Assembly: GCA_009379845.1 (NCBI GenBank)
Contig: WHSZ01000004.1
Coordinates: forward strand, 62,001 to 126,000
Length of the DNA stretch: 64,000 nucleotides
Origin: Pseudonocardiaceae bacterium
GTDB lineage: Bacteria > Actinomycetota > Actinomycetes > Mycobacteriales > Pseudonocardiaceae
Direction of reading: 5' to 3'
Shown: positions 27,914 through 37,223 of the stretch, piece after piece
How the letters are laid out: every line of letters begins with the position of its first letter
Numbering within the stretch: position 1 is the first letter of the stretch
Made by a program: the position numbers and the translations under genes
The notes under the pieces: generated by a model
What the model was told of the DNA's origin: nothing
What the model saw: the letters and a program-made list of their open reading frames with translations, nothing else
Databases searched by the model: none

Positions 27914-28681
27914 CTACTCGCTGGTGTCGTCGATCTCGCCGGTGTCCACGGCGAGCACCCCCGGCTGCTCGGACAGCAGCGCGAGCAGGTCACTCACCGG
28001 TCGCGGGCCCACAACGCGCAGTCGCAGGTCGATGATCGGCGTGGTGGTGCCGACCCGGCCACCATCCTCGTCGTGGTAGTGATCCGGCCATGAATGGTAC
28101 GTCGACACCTGCTCAACGGCGTATCCAGCCTCCGTCGAGGCGGCCAGGATGTCGCGCAGCGCTCCCTGCCCGTCCCGGTAGTTCACGCGCAGCACCGAGG
28201 AGATGGGGCGGGTGCGGGTGAGCAGCCGGATCAGCGGCGGATACCCGTACACCACCAGGAAATGCGCGGCGGTCACGAACGCCGCGAGGATCGGCAGGCC
28301 GGCACCGGCCGCGCAGCCAACCGCCACGCTCACCCAGACCACCGCCGCGGTGGTCAGCCCGCGCACGATGTCCCTGCGGACGAAGATCAGCCCGCCGCCG
28401 ATGAACCCGATACCGGACACGATCTGCGCGGCCAGCCTTGACGGGTCGAGCATGATCTCGCCCTGCTGCAGCACATCGCTGAAGCCGTACTTGCTGATCA
28501 GTAAGAACAGCGCCGACCCGAGACCGACCAGGGTGTGCGTGCGCAACCCGGCGCTTTTCTGACGCAGCTCGCGCTCCAAACCAATCAACGAGCAGAGTGC
28601 CAGCGCGATGGCCAGATCAACGAGCTGTTGCCAGCCCTGCCCGGTGTCTTGCCCGAACTGCACCGCAAGGTTTCCGTTCAT
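27914..28681 (-). CDS. MgtC/SapB family membrane protein
   Basis: Membrane protein of 255 aa. The N-terminal MgtC domain has about four or five helices with family segments LIGLERELRQKSAGLRTHTLVGLGSALF, GIGFIGGGLIFVRRD and VRGLTTAAVVWVSVAVG, each shortened here only by eye. The C-terminal 90 residues form a soluble ACT-like domain. MgtC proteins modulate F-ATPase and growth under low magnesium in pathogens; whether that holds here is unknown. The start is ATG 28681; the frame's extension to 29131 overlaps the LCP gene and is a shadow. Confidence 0.88.
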   Translation of the reverse strand: MNGNLAVQFGQDTGQGWQQLVDLAIALALCSLIGLERELRQKSAGLRTHTLVGLGSALFLLISKYGFSDVLQQGEIMLDPSRLAAQIVSGIGFIGGGLIFVRRDIVRGLTTAAVVWVSVAVGCAAGAGLPILAAFVTAAHFLVVYGYPPLIRLLTRTRPISSVLRVNYRDGQGALRDILAASTEAGYAVEQVSTYHSWPDHYHDEDGGRVGTTTPIIDLRLRVVGPRPVSDLLALLSEQPGVLAVDTGEIDDTSE

Positions 28682-28923
28682 GTTTACCGCCTCCGTGCGG
28701 AGGGGATTACCACGGATCACTCGACTGTATGCATTCGGTGGGCGGTTACGTCCGCGCGGCTGATTACCGCGCGCAGCCCGGACGTCTCGTTCGGGTACTC
28801 CGCTACGACACTCGCGGGGGCAACCAATTGGCCTCCCACACGTCCCTCTAACGTAGGCGCGACCAGTGTGCTTCGGACCGCGGAGGGCACTCGAGTGATG
28901 ACGACGCACGGCGGTGAGCGACG
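28682..28923. promoter_or_regulatory. Divergent promoter region mgtC-like / lcp, with hairpin
   Basis: This 242-bp gap lies between two divergent genes. The only structured element seen is CCTCCG-TG-CGGAGG at 28690-28703, a 6-bp hairpin 8 bp upstream of the mgtC-like start codon. It could mask its ribosome site in RNA. I found no convincing M-box riboswitch. Confidence 0.35.
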
Positions 28924-30099
28924 GTGAGCTACGGCGGACAGCACGGTGGCGGCTCCGGCCGCCCGCCTCGGCGGCAAGGGCCGGCACAGCGCCCGCCCCG
29001 GCGTCAGCCGCAACAGGCCCAGATGATGCCGAAGCCAGGGGCACCGCAGCGGTCGCGCCGGGAACCGCCGCGTGGTACGCGGCAGATGCCGCAGCGGCCG
29101 GACGAGCGCCCGACGGACCGGCATCCCGCACGGACGAAGAAGAAAAAGCGGCGCCGCCCCGGTCGGATCCTGCTGAGCATCTTCCTGGTGATCCTGTTGC
29201 TGCTCGGCGGGATCCTGGTGTACCTGGACTTCTCTATCAACCGGGTGAAAGCGCTGGACGATTACCCAGGCAGGCCGGCGGAGGCGGAAGGGACGAACTG
29301 GTTGATCGTCGGCTCGGACAGCCGCAAGGGACTCGACGCGGAGGATTCCAAGCGGCTGAGCACCGGTGACGAGGCGGCCGCGGGCGGGCAACGCACCGAC
29401 ACGATGATGCTGCTGCACATTCCGGACAATGACACCAAACCGACTCTGGTGAGCCTGTTGCGGGATTCCAATGTGGAGATCCCTGGACACGGCACGAGCA
29501 AGATCAACGCGGCGTACTCCCTCGGCGGTGCCCCGCTGCTCGCCCAGACCGTGGAGCAGAACACCGGGCTACACATCGATCACTACGCGGAAATCGGGTT
29601 CGGCGGCTTCGCCAACGTGGTGGACGCGATCGGTGGCGTGGAGATGTGTATCGACGAGAAGATGCAGGACGAGAAGACGGGAGTCACGATTCCCGCCGGC
29701 TGCCAGGAACTCGAGGGGCCGCAGGCGCTCGGCTTCGTGCGGATGCGGTACAGCTCGGCGACCCCGCGCTCGGACTTCGACCGGGTGCAGAACCAGCGGA
29801 AGTTCGTCGGCGCGATGGTCAGCGAGATGGCCAGTCCCGCCACCTTCCTCAACCCGTTCCGGCTGTTCCCGCTGCTTGCTGACGCACCGGAAGCGCTCAC
29901 CATCGACGAGGGCGACCACATCCACCACCTCATCGGGCTGGCCTGGGCGATGCGTGGCATCTCGAACGGCGGCGTCACGAGCACCACGGTGCCGACCGAC
30001 TCCAGCGGCGCGTACTGGGACGAGGGTGCCGCTAGCCAGCTGTTCGAAGCGTTGCGGACGGATCAGCCGGTGCCGCAGGGCGCGCTGGTCACCGAGTAG
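28924..30099 (+). CDS. LytR-CpsA-Psr (LCP) family cell-wall glycopolymer ligase
   Basis: Membrane-anchored enzyme that transfers lipid-linked polymers, such as arabinogalactan or teichoic-type glycans, to peptidoglycan (391 aa). A 75-residue Pro/Arg/Gln-rich cytoplasmic tail with a KKKKRRR cluster precedes one transmembrane helix at about 81-101. The LCP domain follows with GSDSRKGL, QRTDTMMLLHIP, LLRDSNVEIPGHG, KINAAYSLGG and GFVRMRYSSATPRSDFDR. The Asp and Arg residues that bind the pyrophosphate are in those segments. GTG start. Its stop codon sits in a short tandem duplication. Confidence 0.92.
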   Translation: MSYGGQHGGGSGRPPRRQGPAQRPPRRQPQQAQMMPKPGAPQRSRREPPRGTRQMPQRPDERPTDRHPARTKKKKRRRPGRILLSIFLVILLLLGGILVYLDFSINRVKALDDYPGRPAEAEGTNWLIVGSDSRKGLDAEDSKRLSTGDEAAAGGQRTDTMMLLHIPDNDTKPTLVSLLRDSNVEIPGHGTSKINAAYSLGGAPLLAQTVEQNTGLHIDHYAEIGFGGFANVVDAIGGVEMCIDEKMQDEKTGVTIPAGCQELEGPQALGFVRMRYSSATPRSDFDRVQNQRKFVGAMVSEMASPATFLNPFRLFPLLADAPEALTIDEGDHIHHLIGLAWAMRGISNGGVTSTTVPTDSSGAYWDEGAASQLFEALRTDQPVPQGALVTE

Positions 30100-30123
30100 A
30101 GCTGGCTGGTCACCGAGTAGAGC
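30085..30123. repeat. 21-bp tandem duplication at convergent stop codons
   Basis: CTGGTCACCGAGTAGAGC occurs twice (30085-30102 and 30106-30123), period 21. The first copy carries the TAG stop of the LCP gene; the second carries, on the other strand, the TGA stop and last codons of bcp. Exact identity points to a recent duplication. Confidence 0.9.
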
Positions 30124-30568
30124 GGGCGCGAAGGGCGGTGAGCGCGCGATCGGCGTGCGCGCTCATCCGCAGCTCGCTCTTGATCACGTCGAGTACCCGC
30201 CGGTCGGTGTCGATCACGAACGTCTGCCGCTTGGTGTGCAGCGGACCAAAACGGCGCTGTACGCCGAACTGGGCGGCAATGCTGCCGTCCTCATCGGACA
30301 GTAGCGGGAAGTCGAACCCGTGCTTGTCGGAGAACTCGTGCTGCTTGGCGACCGGATCCCTGCTGATGCCGACCCGCCGCGCACCGAGCTCGGCGAACTC
30401 CGTTGCCAGATCACGGAAATGGCAGCTTTCCGCGGTACATCCCGGCGTCATCGCCGCCGGGTAGAAGAACAGCACAACCGGTCCGCCCGCGAGGAAGTCG
30501 GTAAGCGCGCGCGGCTCGCCCCGCTCGTCGGGCAGCGTGAAGTCCTCGACGGTATCTCCGACTCGCAT
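30110..30568 (-). CDS. bcp: Peroxiredoxin of the BCP/PrxQ type
   Basis: Thiol peroxidase reducing hydrogen and organic peroxides in the cytosol (152 aa). The peroxidatic cysteine is C44 in the canonical TPGCTAESC motif; C49 is the likely resolving cysteine of an atypical two-Cys mechanism. The thioredoxin fold is complete from VGDTVEDFTLPD to FVIDTDRRVLDVIKSE. ATG start. Its last four codons lie inside the 21-bp tandem duplication shared with the end of the LCP gene. Confidence 0.93.
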   Translation of the reverse strand: MRVGDTVEDFTLPDERGEPRALTDFLAGGPVVLFFYPAAMTPGCTAESCHFRDLATEFAELGARRVGISRDPVAKQHEFSDKHGFDFPLLSDEDGSIAAQFGVQRRFGPLHTKRQTFVIDTDRRVLDVIKSELRMSAHADRALTALRARSTR

Positions 30569-30597
30569 GCCTGCCTGCCTCCAGTCCGTGCCGGCGT

Positions 30598-32745
30598 TCA
30601 GTGCGACGGGACGCGTTCGATCAGCGCGCTGATCTCTTCCGCGGGACCCGGCTCCGCCGCGAACGGACCGCTCGCCGCGGTCACGCCGAGTCCGTGCAGC
30701 CGCCGCGCGAGCTCGGTTGTCGGCACGTCCTGGGCGGTCACCGTGAGGTCGAGCGTCCGTGCCTGCGCGATGAGGTGTGCGAGATTGCGGGCCACGAACC
30801 CGCCGTCATCCGGTTCCGCAGCCAGCTGGTGCACCAGATCGGCCGACAGATGGACGCCGTGTACCGGCAACTTGTGCCGGTGGATCAGGTCCAGCTCGGC
30901 GGTGCCGGCCACATCGAGCACCAGCCGGATACCGCGCTCGTGCAGGATCTGCAACGAATCGAGCAACTCGCCGTGCTCGTCGGCCACCGCGGTCGGTGGC
31001 AACTGGATCTGCACACCGGCCGAGTCCAGCCCGGTCCGCTCGATCTCCCGCATCACGTAACCGACGAGGTCCTCGTCCCGCATCAACCGTTCCGGTAGCC
31101 GCAGCCGCACCGGCGGAGTGGTGGCGCCGAACCTGCGCTGCCACTCGGCGGCCTGGGCACAACCGTGCTCCATCAGCCAGCGGCCGACCGGCAGCATCTG
31201 CCCGGTTTCCACCGCGAGCGGCCCGAATTCCTCGGAAGAGAGCGAACCCAGCTCGGGATGGTCCCAGCGCGGCACCGCGGCCACCGCGTACAGCCCTTCG
31301 CTCGAGGCGCCGAGTCGCGGCAGTGGTTGGAAGTCCATGGCCAGCTCGCCGTTCTCCAGCGCACCGCCGATGCCGGCACCCAGCCGGTACCGCGCCCGAT
31401 CACCGGCGTCCAACTTCGGGTCGAACAGCATCCACTGCGCTTTGCCGTTCTTCTTGGCGCGGTGCAAGGTGATTTCCGCGGCGCGGATCAGTTCGATAGC
31501 TGTGTAGTCGGTTGCCGCTTGCACCACGATCGCCACGCTCACGGAGATCGCCACGCCTTGGCCATCGAAGTACACCGGCTCAGCCAGCTCCCGCAGCGCC
31601 TCATCGACGAGCTGGATGAGCAGTGGGGTGGTGACGTCCGCGCCGCCTACCACCACCGCGAAGCCGTCGCCGGTCATCCGCGCGACGAGAGTGTCCGGCC
31701 GCCGGAAGACCCGGCTAAGCCGGTTCGCGACCGATTGCAGAACCTGATCTCCGATCTGCGGGCCAAGTCCGTCCTGGACGACCTTGAAGCCGTCGATGTC
31801 CAGAAAGCACAAGCCGATCTGCTCCCCGGTTCGTGCGGCGGCGGCGAGCACCGTCTCGAGATGGGTGCTGAACCGGGACTTGTTCGGCAGCCCGGTGAGC
31901 GGGTCGTGAACCGCCTGGTAGCTGATCCGTTCCTGCAGCAGATGCAGATCAGTGATGTCGGAGAGCACCAGGACCGGGTAGGACTGCTCATGATCGCCGT
32001 CCGCCACCAGGGTCAGCGCGATCCTCGCCGAGATCGGCTCGTCGTCGTCGGTGTTCCGCCGGAGATCGATCTGCGCGCGAAACCGGGGAAGTTCCCCGGA
32101 TTTCAGCTTGGCGAACCCGTCCCGCACCCGCTGGGCGTCGAATTCCGAGGCCAGTTCGTGGAACTGAACGCCGGCCAGCCCGCCCGACTCGCGGCCGAGC
32201 ATCCGCTCCAGCGCCCCGTTGGCCTGCACGATCTTGCCGTCCACGTCGCCAACCGCGATACCCACGTCCGCGGAGGCGAACACCGCGCCGAACTGCGCCT
32301 GGCTGGCCGCGCGGGCCCGCTCGGCCTTGACCTGCGCGCGCAGGGCGGCTTTCTTGATCGTCTCCTGGCGTTCGAAGAGCTGCTCGCGCATCGCCGCGAG
32401 ATAGCCCTCGATGAGTCCCGCCTGCACGGCGTGTAGCCGCTCCGGCAGTCCGTCCGTGTGATCCTGCGGCAGCACGGCGATCAGCTCCGTGCCGAGGTGC
32501 TGAAGGGTGCGCGACAGCGCGGTCGAGCCGATGAAGTTGTTCGCGACAAGCTGCTCACCGACCCGTGCGGCCGCCGAGGCGTCGGGTTCCTCGGCGCTCA
32601 GCGCGGTGCTGAGCTCCTCGGCGAGCCCCATGAAGAGGTCTCTTGCCTCCGGACGGGAGATGGACACCAAGCTGGTGTCCAGCACTGAGTCGGTCCACCT
32701 GCGGGCGAACTCCACCAGCCCTGGTCGGTCACCAGGTGTAGGCAC
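30598..32745 (-). CDS. PAS-GGDEF-EAL protein with degenerate catalytic motifs
   Basis: Cytosolic c-di-GMP-type signalling protein of 715 aa. Order: an N-terminal helical sensor-like region (about 1-150), PAS domain (about 152-275: FASADVGIAVGDVDGKIVQANGALERML), GGDEF (about 285-450) and EAL (about 460-710). The GGDEF active loop reads MTGDGF instead of GGDEF. The EAL opening reads VAAVPRW instead of EALLRW, and DDFGTG is replaced by DVAGTAE, so neither activity is expected. Such proteins often act as c-di-GMP or GTP receptors. Nothing flanking it shows the output. Confidence 0.85.
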   Translation of the reverse strand: MPTPGDRPGLVEFARRWTDSVLDTSLVSISRPEARDLFMGLAEELSTALSAEEPDASAAARVGEQLVANNFIGSTALSRTLQHLGTELIAVLPQDHTDGLPERLHAVQAGLIEGYLAAMREQLFERQETIKKAALRAQVKAERARAASQAQFGAVFASADVGIAVGDVDGKIVQANGALERMLGRESGGLAGVQFHELASEFDAQRVRDGFAKLKSGELPRFRAQIDLRRNTDDDEPISARIALTLVADGDHEQSYPVLVLSDITDLHLLQERISYQAVHDPLTGLPNKSRFSTHLETVLAAAARTGEQIGLCFLDIDGFKVVQDGLGPQIGDQVLQSVANRLSRVFRRPDTLVARMTGDGFAVVVGGADVTTPLLIQLVDEALRELAEPVYFDGQGVAISVSVAIVVQAATDYTAIELIRAAEITLHRAKKNGKAQWMLFDPKLDAGDRARYRLGAGIGGALENGELAMDFQPLPRLGASSEGLYAVAAVPRWDHPELGSLSSEEFGPLAVETGQMLPVGRWLMEHGCAQAAEWQRRFGATTPPVRLRLPERLMRDEDLVGYVMREIERTGLDSAGVQIQLPPTAVADEHGELLDSLQILHERGIRLVLDVAGTAELDLIHRHKLPVHGVHLSADLVHQLAAEPDDGGFVARNLAHLIAQARTLDLTVTAQDVPTTELARRLHGLGVTAASGPFAAEPGPAEEISALIERVPSH

Positions 32746-32919
32746 TGCGCACCTCTTCGCAACGAAGCCGGACGATCGGTGAGTCTAATGAGTTGAGGTG
32801 CTCAGGCATACGGTAGGTAGAAAATTACACGAAGTAGGGGGACGCGGTAACGTTCAGGCTAGATCATCATCGCCGAACGGGGGTTGCGGACCCGCTGGCG
32901 TTACCACTCGTGTTCTCGA

Positions 32920-34371
32920 TCATCGTGGCTCGAGCACGATGGGTAGCCCATCGATGGGAATCGGCAACGAGGTGAAGTCCCAGCGGGCCGTGTACCCGTC
33001 CGGAACGCTCCACCGATGAGTGCGCAGCATCTCGTGCAGCAGGGTTTTCACTTCGAGCGTGCCGAAGTGCATGCCGATGCACTTGTGCGCCCCGCCGCCG
33101 AACGGGATCCACGCGTACCGGTGCGACTTGTCCTCCCGCCGCGCCGCACTGAACCGGTCAGGGTCGAAATCGTCGGGATTCGTCCAGCAATCCGGATCGA
33201 AGTGGTTGACCGCGGGGGAGACGATCGTGAGGGCGCCTTTCGGAATGTAGTGACCAAGCACTTCGGTGTCCGCGACGGTGCGGCGCATGTAGCTCGGCAC
33301 CGGCGCGAGCAACCGGAGCGATTCCTTGATCACCAGGTCCAGGGTGTGCAGCCGCTCCAGCGCGTCGATGTCCGGCGGCTCGTCGCCGAGCGCGAGGGAT
33401 TCCTCCCTCGCCCGCTCCTGCCACTCGGGGTGCTTGGCTAGGTAGTACGCGGCCACCGAGGTGGTGATCGTCGACGTGTCGTGTGCCGCCATCATCAGGA
33501 AGATCATGTGATTGATCACGTCTTCGTCGCTGAACCGCTCGCCCTCTGGCGTGGTGGCGTGGCAGAGCGCGGAGAACAGATCGGCGCCGTCCCCCGCCCG
33601 TTTCGTGGGCATGTTGTCCGCGAAGTACCGCTCGAGGACCTGGCGACCGCGCAGCCCTGAGCGCCACCTGCCGCCCGGAACCGGTAGCCGCAGCAGCGAC
33701 GTAGGCGCACGCACCGCGTCGACGAACGCTCGGTTGATCCGCGCGGCCTCCGGGCCGCTGAACTCACCCATGAACACCCGGGTGGCGATGTCCAGGGTGA
33801 GCTGTTTGAGCACCGGGTAGAGGTGGAACGGCCCTCGGGAATTCCAGGTCGGTACGGATTCCCGCACGCAGGGCGTGACCTGCGAGGTGTATCCGGCCAG
33901 CCGCTGCCTGGTGAATGCCTCCTGCATGATCCGGCGGTGCATGCGGTGCTCGTCGAAGTCGAGCAACATCAGCCCGCGGTGGAAGAACCGGTCGATCATG
34001 GTCGCCCAGCCGTCCTGCGAGAAAGCCTTGTCCTTGTTGACAAGCACCGCTTGGCTTGCCTCCGCTCCGGTGATGGCGACCATCCGGAAGCCGAGCATTC
34101 CCATCCACGACACCGGACCGTTTTCCTCATACCGTTGCCGGGCGTACTGGTAGCCGTGCCGCATGAACTCGATGGCGTGACCGATCAGCGGGGGGCCGAA
34201 ATCACCCAGCACCGGTTTCAGGTCGCTGCCGGCCGGTGGTGTGCTCAGCACCCGCTTGGACCACTTCTTGTTCAGCATCTTCTCCTCGACCCGCTGCGGC
34301 AGCGGGGTCGAGACGATCAGCGGCGTTGGCCCGCGGAGCGCGTCGACGGCCTTTCGAACCGTGGTCACCAT
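32920..34371 (-). CDS. Cytochrome P450
   Basis: Soluble heme monooxygenase of 483 aa. The I-helix oxygen-activation segment is MMAAHDTSTITTS, the K-helix ExxR is KESLR, and the heme loop FGGGAHKCIG gives proximal cysteine C431. ATG 34371 is chosen because GGAG lies eight bases upstream; the open frame to 34422 lacks a ribosome site. No ferredoxin or reductase gene adjoins it, so electrons must come from elsewhere. Substrate cannot be inferred. It is divergent from the metE transcription unit. Confidence 0.9.
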   Translation of the reverse strand: MVTTVRKAVDALRGPTPLIVSTPLPQRVEEKMLNKKWSKRVLSTPPAGSDLKPVLGDFGPPLIGHAIEFMRHGYQYARQRYEENGPVSWMGMLGFRMVAITGAEASQAVLVNKDKAFSQDGWATMIDRFFHRGLMLLDFDEHRMHRRIMQEAFTRQRLAGYTSQVTPCVRESVPTWNSRGPFHLYPVLKQLTLDIATRVFMGEFSGPEAARINRAFVDAVRAPTSLLRLPVPGGRWRSGLRGRQVLERYFADNMPTKRAGDGADLFSALCHATTPEGERFSDEDVINHMIFLMMAAHDTSTITTSVAAYYLAKHPEWQERAREESLALGDEPPDIDALERLHTLDLVIKESLRLLAPVPSYMRRTVADTEVLGHYIPKGALTIVSPAVNHFDPDCWTNPDDFDPDRFSAARREDKSHRYAWIPFGGGAHKCIGMHFGTLEVKTLLHEMLRTHRWSVPDGYTARWDFTSLPIPIDGLPIVLEPR

Positions 34372-34472
34372 GCGATCAACTCCACGTTGAGAGAAGGGGT
34401 CCGTGGCACCGGGTCTTAACACACTCTCTCAGGGAGCCGTTGTTGGCAAGAGGTCAACGCGCGCCGAGCCGA

Positions 34473-34500
34473 TTGTGTATTCGCGAAGATCGAGTATGGT
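34473..34500 (+). promoter_or_regulatory. Candidate promoter of the metE riboswitch transcript
   Basis: TTGTGT (34473-34478) and TATGGT (34495-34500) are spaced by 16 bases and resemble sigma-70-type -35 and -10 boxes. The predicted start would fall at about 34506-34508, the first base of the riboswitch P1 stem. Confidence 0.5.
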
Positions 34501-34503
34501 CGG

Positions 34504-34713
34504 GCGTGCTGGTGGTTCGCCGCCCCGGTGCCGGGGTGGCGAGGTGAACAGGGAACCCGGTGTGAGTCCGGGACTGCCCCGCAGCGGTGAGCGGGAACGA
34601 CCGCCGTCATGACGCACTGGACGCATCGAGCGTCTGGGAAGCGACGGCCAGTAGGTCCAACCGGCGTCCGGCCGGTGGGTGCCCGTGAGTCCGAAGACCT
34701 GCCACCGGCACGC
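34504..34713 (+). ncRNA. Cobalamin (adenosylcobalamin-class) riboswitch
   Basis: Cis-acting RNA sensing coenzyme B12. Its hallmarks are in order: P1 5' strand GTGCTGGTGG (34506-34515), GAACAGGGAA then GGTGTGAGTCCGGGACTGCC and CCGCAGCGGTGA (34546-34590), and the 3' end GTGAGTCCGAAGACCTGCC (34685-34703). P1 closes with CCACCGGCAC (34702-34711). It precedes metE, the B12-independent methionine synthase, so B12 should switch metE off, as known in mycobacteria and Streptomyces. Confidence 0.93.
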
Positions 34714-34732
34714 GCATCGCCCGATGCGCGTG
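34709..34732 (+). terminator. Expression-platform hairpin of the riboswitch
   Basis: CACGCGCATCG-CC-CGATGCGCGTG is a perfect 11-bp stem. Its first three bases (CAC, 34709-34711) are also the last bases of the P1 stem, so P1 and this hairpin compete at the base. There is no T-tract; it may act as a Rho-independent-like or processing hairpin about 100 bp before metE. Confidence 0.55.
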
Positions 34733-34831
34733 GTCCGTGGCCTCGCGGGTGGGCCGGACGGGCGTTGACGCGGTGGTCGTGTCTTCTCGTTCGCGCGCTC
34801 GCGAGGTCAATAAGCTCACGAGGAGAGAGCA

Positions 34832-37123
34832 TTGACCAACGCACATCAGACACCGCGGACACCGGATATCGGCGCGACAGTGCTCGGGTATCCCCGGATC
34901 GGCCCGAAGCGTGAACTGAAGCGAGCGCTGGAAGGTTACTGGTCGGGGCGTACCGAGCTGGACGAGCTGCTCGGCGTCGGGGAGCGGCTGCGGGAGCGGT
35001 CCTGGCGGGAGCTGGCCGGCGCGGGGCTGGATTCGGTGCCCGGCAACACTTTCTCGCTCTACGATCACGTGCTGGACACCGCGGTGCTGCTGGACGCCGT
35101 GCCGCCCCGGTTCCGCGAGCTCGCCTTGTCCGATGTGGACACGTACTTCGCGATGGCGCGCGGTCGCGATGACGCGCAGCCGCTCGAGATGACCAAGTGG
35201 TTCGACACCAACTATCACTACCTGGTTCCGGAACTCGGCCCGGACACCGCGTTGCGACTGGCCGGCGACAAACCGGTCGCGGAGTTCACCGAGGCGCTGC
35301 GGCACGGGATAACCACCCGCCCGGTCGTGCTCGGCCCGGTGTCCTTCCTGCTGCTGGCCAAACCCGCACCGGACGCACCCGCCGGCTTCGCACCGTTGAG
35401 CCTGCTGGACGACGTGCTCGCGGCGTACGCGAAGTTGCTCTCCGCGCTGGCCGCGGCCGGTGCGGACTGGGTGCAGCTGGACGAACCGGCCCTCGTCGCG
35501 GACCGTTCGGCCGCCGAGCTGACCGCGCTGCGCCAGGCCTACGAGCGGCTCGGTGGCCAGCCCGGCAGGCCGAACCTGCTGGTGGCCAGCTATTTTGGTG
35601 AGCTGGGTCCCGCGTTGCCGGTGATCGCGGACACCCCTGTCGAGGCGATCGGCGTGGATCTGGTTTCCGCGCCGGAGACAGCTGAGCAGATCGCCGGGCT
35701 GAGTTCGTTGCGGCACAAGACCGTGGTCGCGGGCGTGGTGGACGGCCGCAACGTGTGGCGAACAAACCTGCGGGACGCACTGTCCACATGCGCCACCCTG
35801 CTCGGGTCCGTCGGCAGGGTGGCGGTATCCACGTCGTGCTCGCTGCTGCACGTGCCCTACGACGCATCGGCCGAGACATCGATCGATCCCGCCGTGCGGC
35901 CGCGACTCGCCTTCGCGCGGCAGAAGGTGGACGAGGTGGCGCTGCTCGGACGCGCGCTTTCGGCGGGTGCTTCCGGCGAGTTCGCCTCGGCGAGCAGGCA
36001 GGCGAACGAGGCGTTCTCCGAGGTGCGTCGGGACGAGCGGGTTCGCCAGCGGATCGACGCGTTGCGTCCAGAGGACGCTCGCAGGCCGGACTACCGTGAG
36101 CGGGCCGAGGCCCAGCGCAGCAGGCTGGACCTGCCGCCGCTGGCGACCACGACCATCGGCTCGTTCCCGCAGACCGGAGACATCCGGCGGGCAAGGGCGG
36201 ATCTGCGGGCCGGCCGGATCGACGATGCCGAGTACCGCAACCGGATGGGCGCCGAGATCGAGCGGGTGATCCGGCTGCAGGAGGACATTGGGCTGGACGT
36301 GCTGGTGCACGGGGAGCCGGAACGCAACGACATGGTGCAGTACTTCGCGGAACATCTGGACGGGTTCGCCGCCACCGAGCACGGCTGGGTGCAGTCCTAT
36401 GGTTCGCGCTGCGTTCGTCCGCCGATCCTGCACGGCGACGTCTCCCGGCCCGCACCGATGACCGTGCCGTGGAGTGAGTTCGCGCAGTCGCTGAGCGAGA
36501 AGCCCGTGAAGGGCATGCTGACCGGCCCGGTGACCATCCTGGCGTGGTCTTTCGTGCGTGACGATCAGCCGCTGGCGGTGACGGCGCGGCAGGTGGCGCT
36601 GGCGTTGCGGGACGAGGTCGCCGATCTGGAGCGGGCCGGGATCGGCGTGATCCAGGTCGACGAGCCTGCGCTGCGCGAGCTGCTGCCGCTGCGGGAACGA
36701 GATCGCCGGGAGTATCTCGACTGGGCGGTGGAATCGTTCCGGCTGGCGACCGCTGGTGTGTCCGCGGCGACGCAGATCCACACGCATCTGTGCTACTCCG
36801 AGTTCGGTGACGTGATCGAGGCGATCGACGGGCTGGACGCCGACGTGACGACGATCGAGGCCGCCCGGTCCCGGATGGAGGTGCTCGCGGATCTGCGCGA
36901 GATCGGCTTCCGCCGTGGCGTGGGTCCGGGTGTGTACGACATCCATTCCCCACGGGTCCCGGACGAGCGTGGTGTCGAGGAGCTGCTGCGGCTCGCGGCG
37001 GACGCGGTGCCGGCCGAGCGGCTGTGGGCGAATCCGGACTGCGGGTTGAAGACCCGCGGTTACCACGAAGTGGAGCCCGCGCTGCGGAACATGGTGCTGG
37101 CCGCCCGCAACGCCCGCGCCTGA
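34832..37123 (+). CDS. metE: Cobalamin-independent methionine synthase
   Basis: Zinc enzyme that transfers the methyl group of 5-methyltetrahydropteroyl-polyglutamate to homocysteine, the last step of methionine synthesis without B12 (763 aa). The N-terminal barrel opens [19 protein letters not shown]; the catalytic C-terminal barrel has zinc ligands H652 and C654 in THLCYSEF and C737 in NPDCGLKTR. The DEPALRE loop is also present. TTG start with AGGAGAGAG upstream. It is controlled by the cobalamin riboswitch immediately 5'. A B12-dependent MetH elsewhere in the genome is implied. Confidence 0.97.
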   Translation: MTNAHQTPRTPDIGATVLGYPRIGPKRELKRALEGYWSGRTELDELLGVGERLRERSWRELAGAGLDSVPGNTFSLYDHVLDTAVLLDAVPPRFRELALSDVDTYFAMARGRDDAQPLEMTKWFDTNYHYLVPELGPDTALRLAGDKPVAEFTEALRHGITTRPVVLGPVSFLLLAKPAPDAPAGFAPLSLLDDVLAAYAKLLSALAAAGADWVQLDEPALVADRSAAELTALRQAYERLGGQPGRPNLLVASYFGELGPALPVIADTPVEAIGVDLVSAPETAEQIAGLSSLRHKTVVAGVVDGRNVWRTNLRDALSTCATLLGSVGRVAVSTSCSLLHVPYDASAETSIDPAVRPRLAFARQKVDEVALLGRALSAGASGEFASASRQANEAFSEVRRDERVRQRIDALRPEDARRPDYRERAEAQRSRLDLPPLATTTIGSFPQTGDIRRARADLRAGRIDDAEYRNRMGAEIERVIRLQEDIGLDVLVHGEPERNDMVQYFAEHLDGFAATEHGWVQSYGSRCVRPPILHGDVSRPAPMTVPWSEFAQSLSEKPVKGMLTGPVTILAWSFVRDDQPLAVTARQVALALRDEVADLERAGIGVIQVDEPALRELLPLRERDRREYLDWAVESFRLATAGVSAATQIHTHLCYSEFGDVIEAIDGLDADVTTIEAARSRMEVLADLREIGFRRGVGPGVYDIHSPRVPDERGVEELLRLAADAVPAERLWANPDCGLKTRGYHEVEPALRNMVLAARNARA

Positions 37124-37169
37124 CCCGGCTCGCCCCGTCCGGGCCTGACCCGTCCCGCCCTTTCCCGGC

Positions 37170-37200
37170 CCGCCCGGGTGTGATACAAAGAATCAAAGAT
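37170..37200 (+). promoter_or_regulatory. AT-rich promoter-like element with direct repeat
   Basis: Between metE and the MpaB-like gene the very GC-rich sequence is broken by TGATACAAAGAATCAAAG, with a direct repeat CAAAG-AAT-CAAAG. This is the only AT-rich island in the gap. It could hold the -10 element or operator for the next gene, perhaps bound by the nearby TetR protein. Confidence 0.3.
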
Positions 37201-37223
37201 GTCTCATCGCTTCGGGAGTGGGC

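Noticed and set aside
28690..28800. M-box (magnesium) riboswitch upstream of the mgtC-like gene
   Set aside because: Only one short hairpin is present; the long conserved M-box core was not found.
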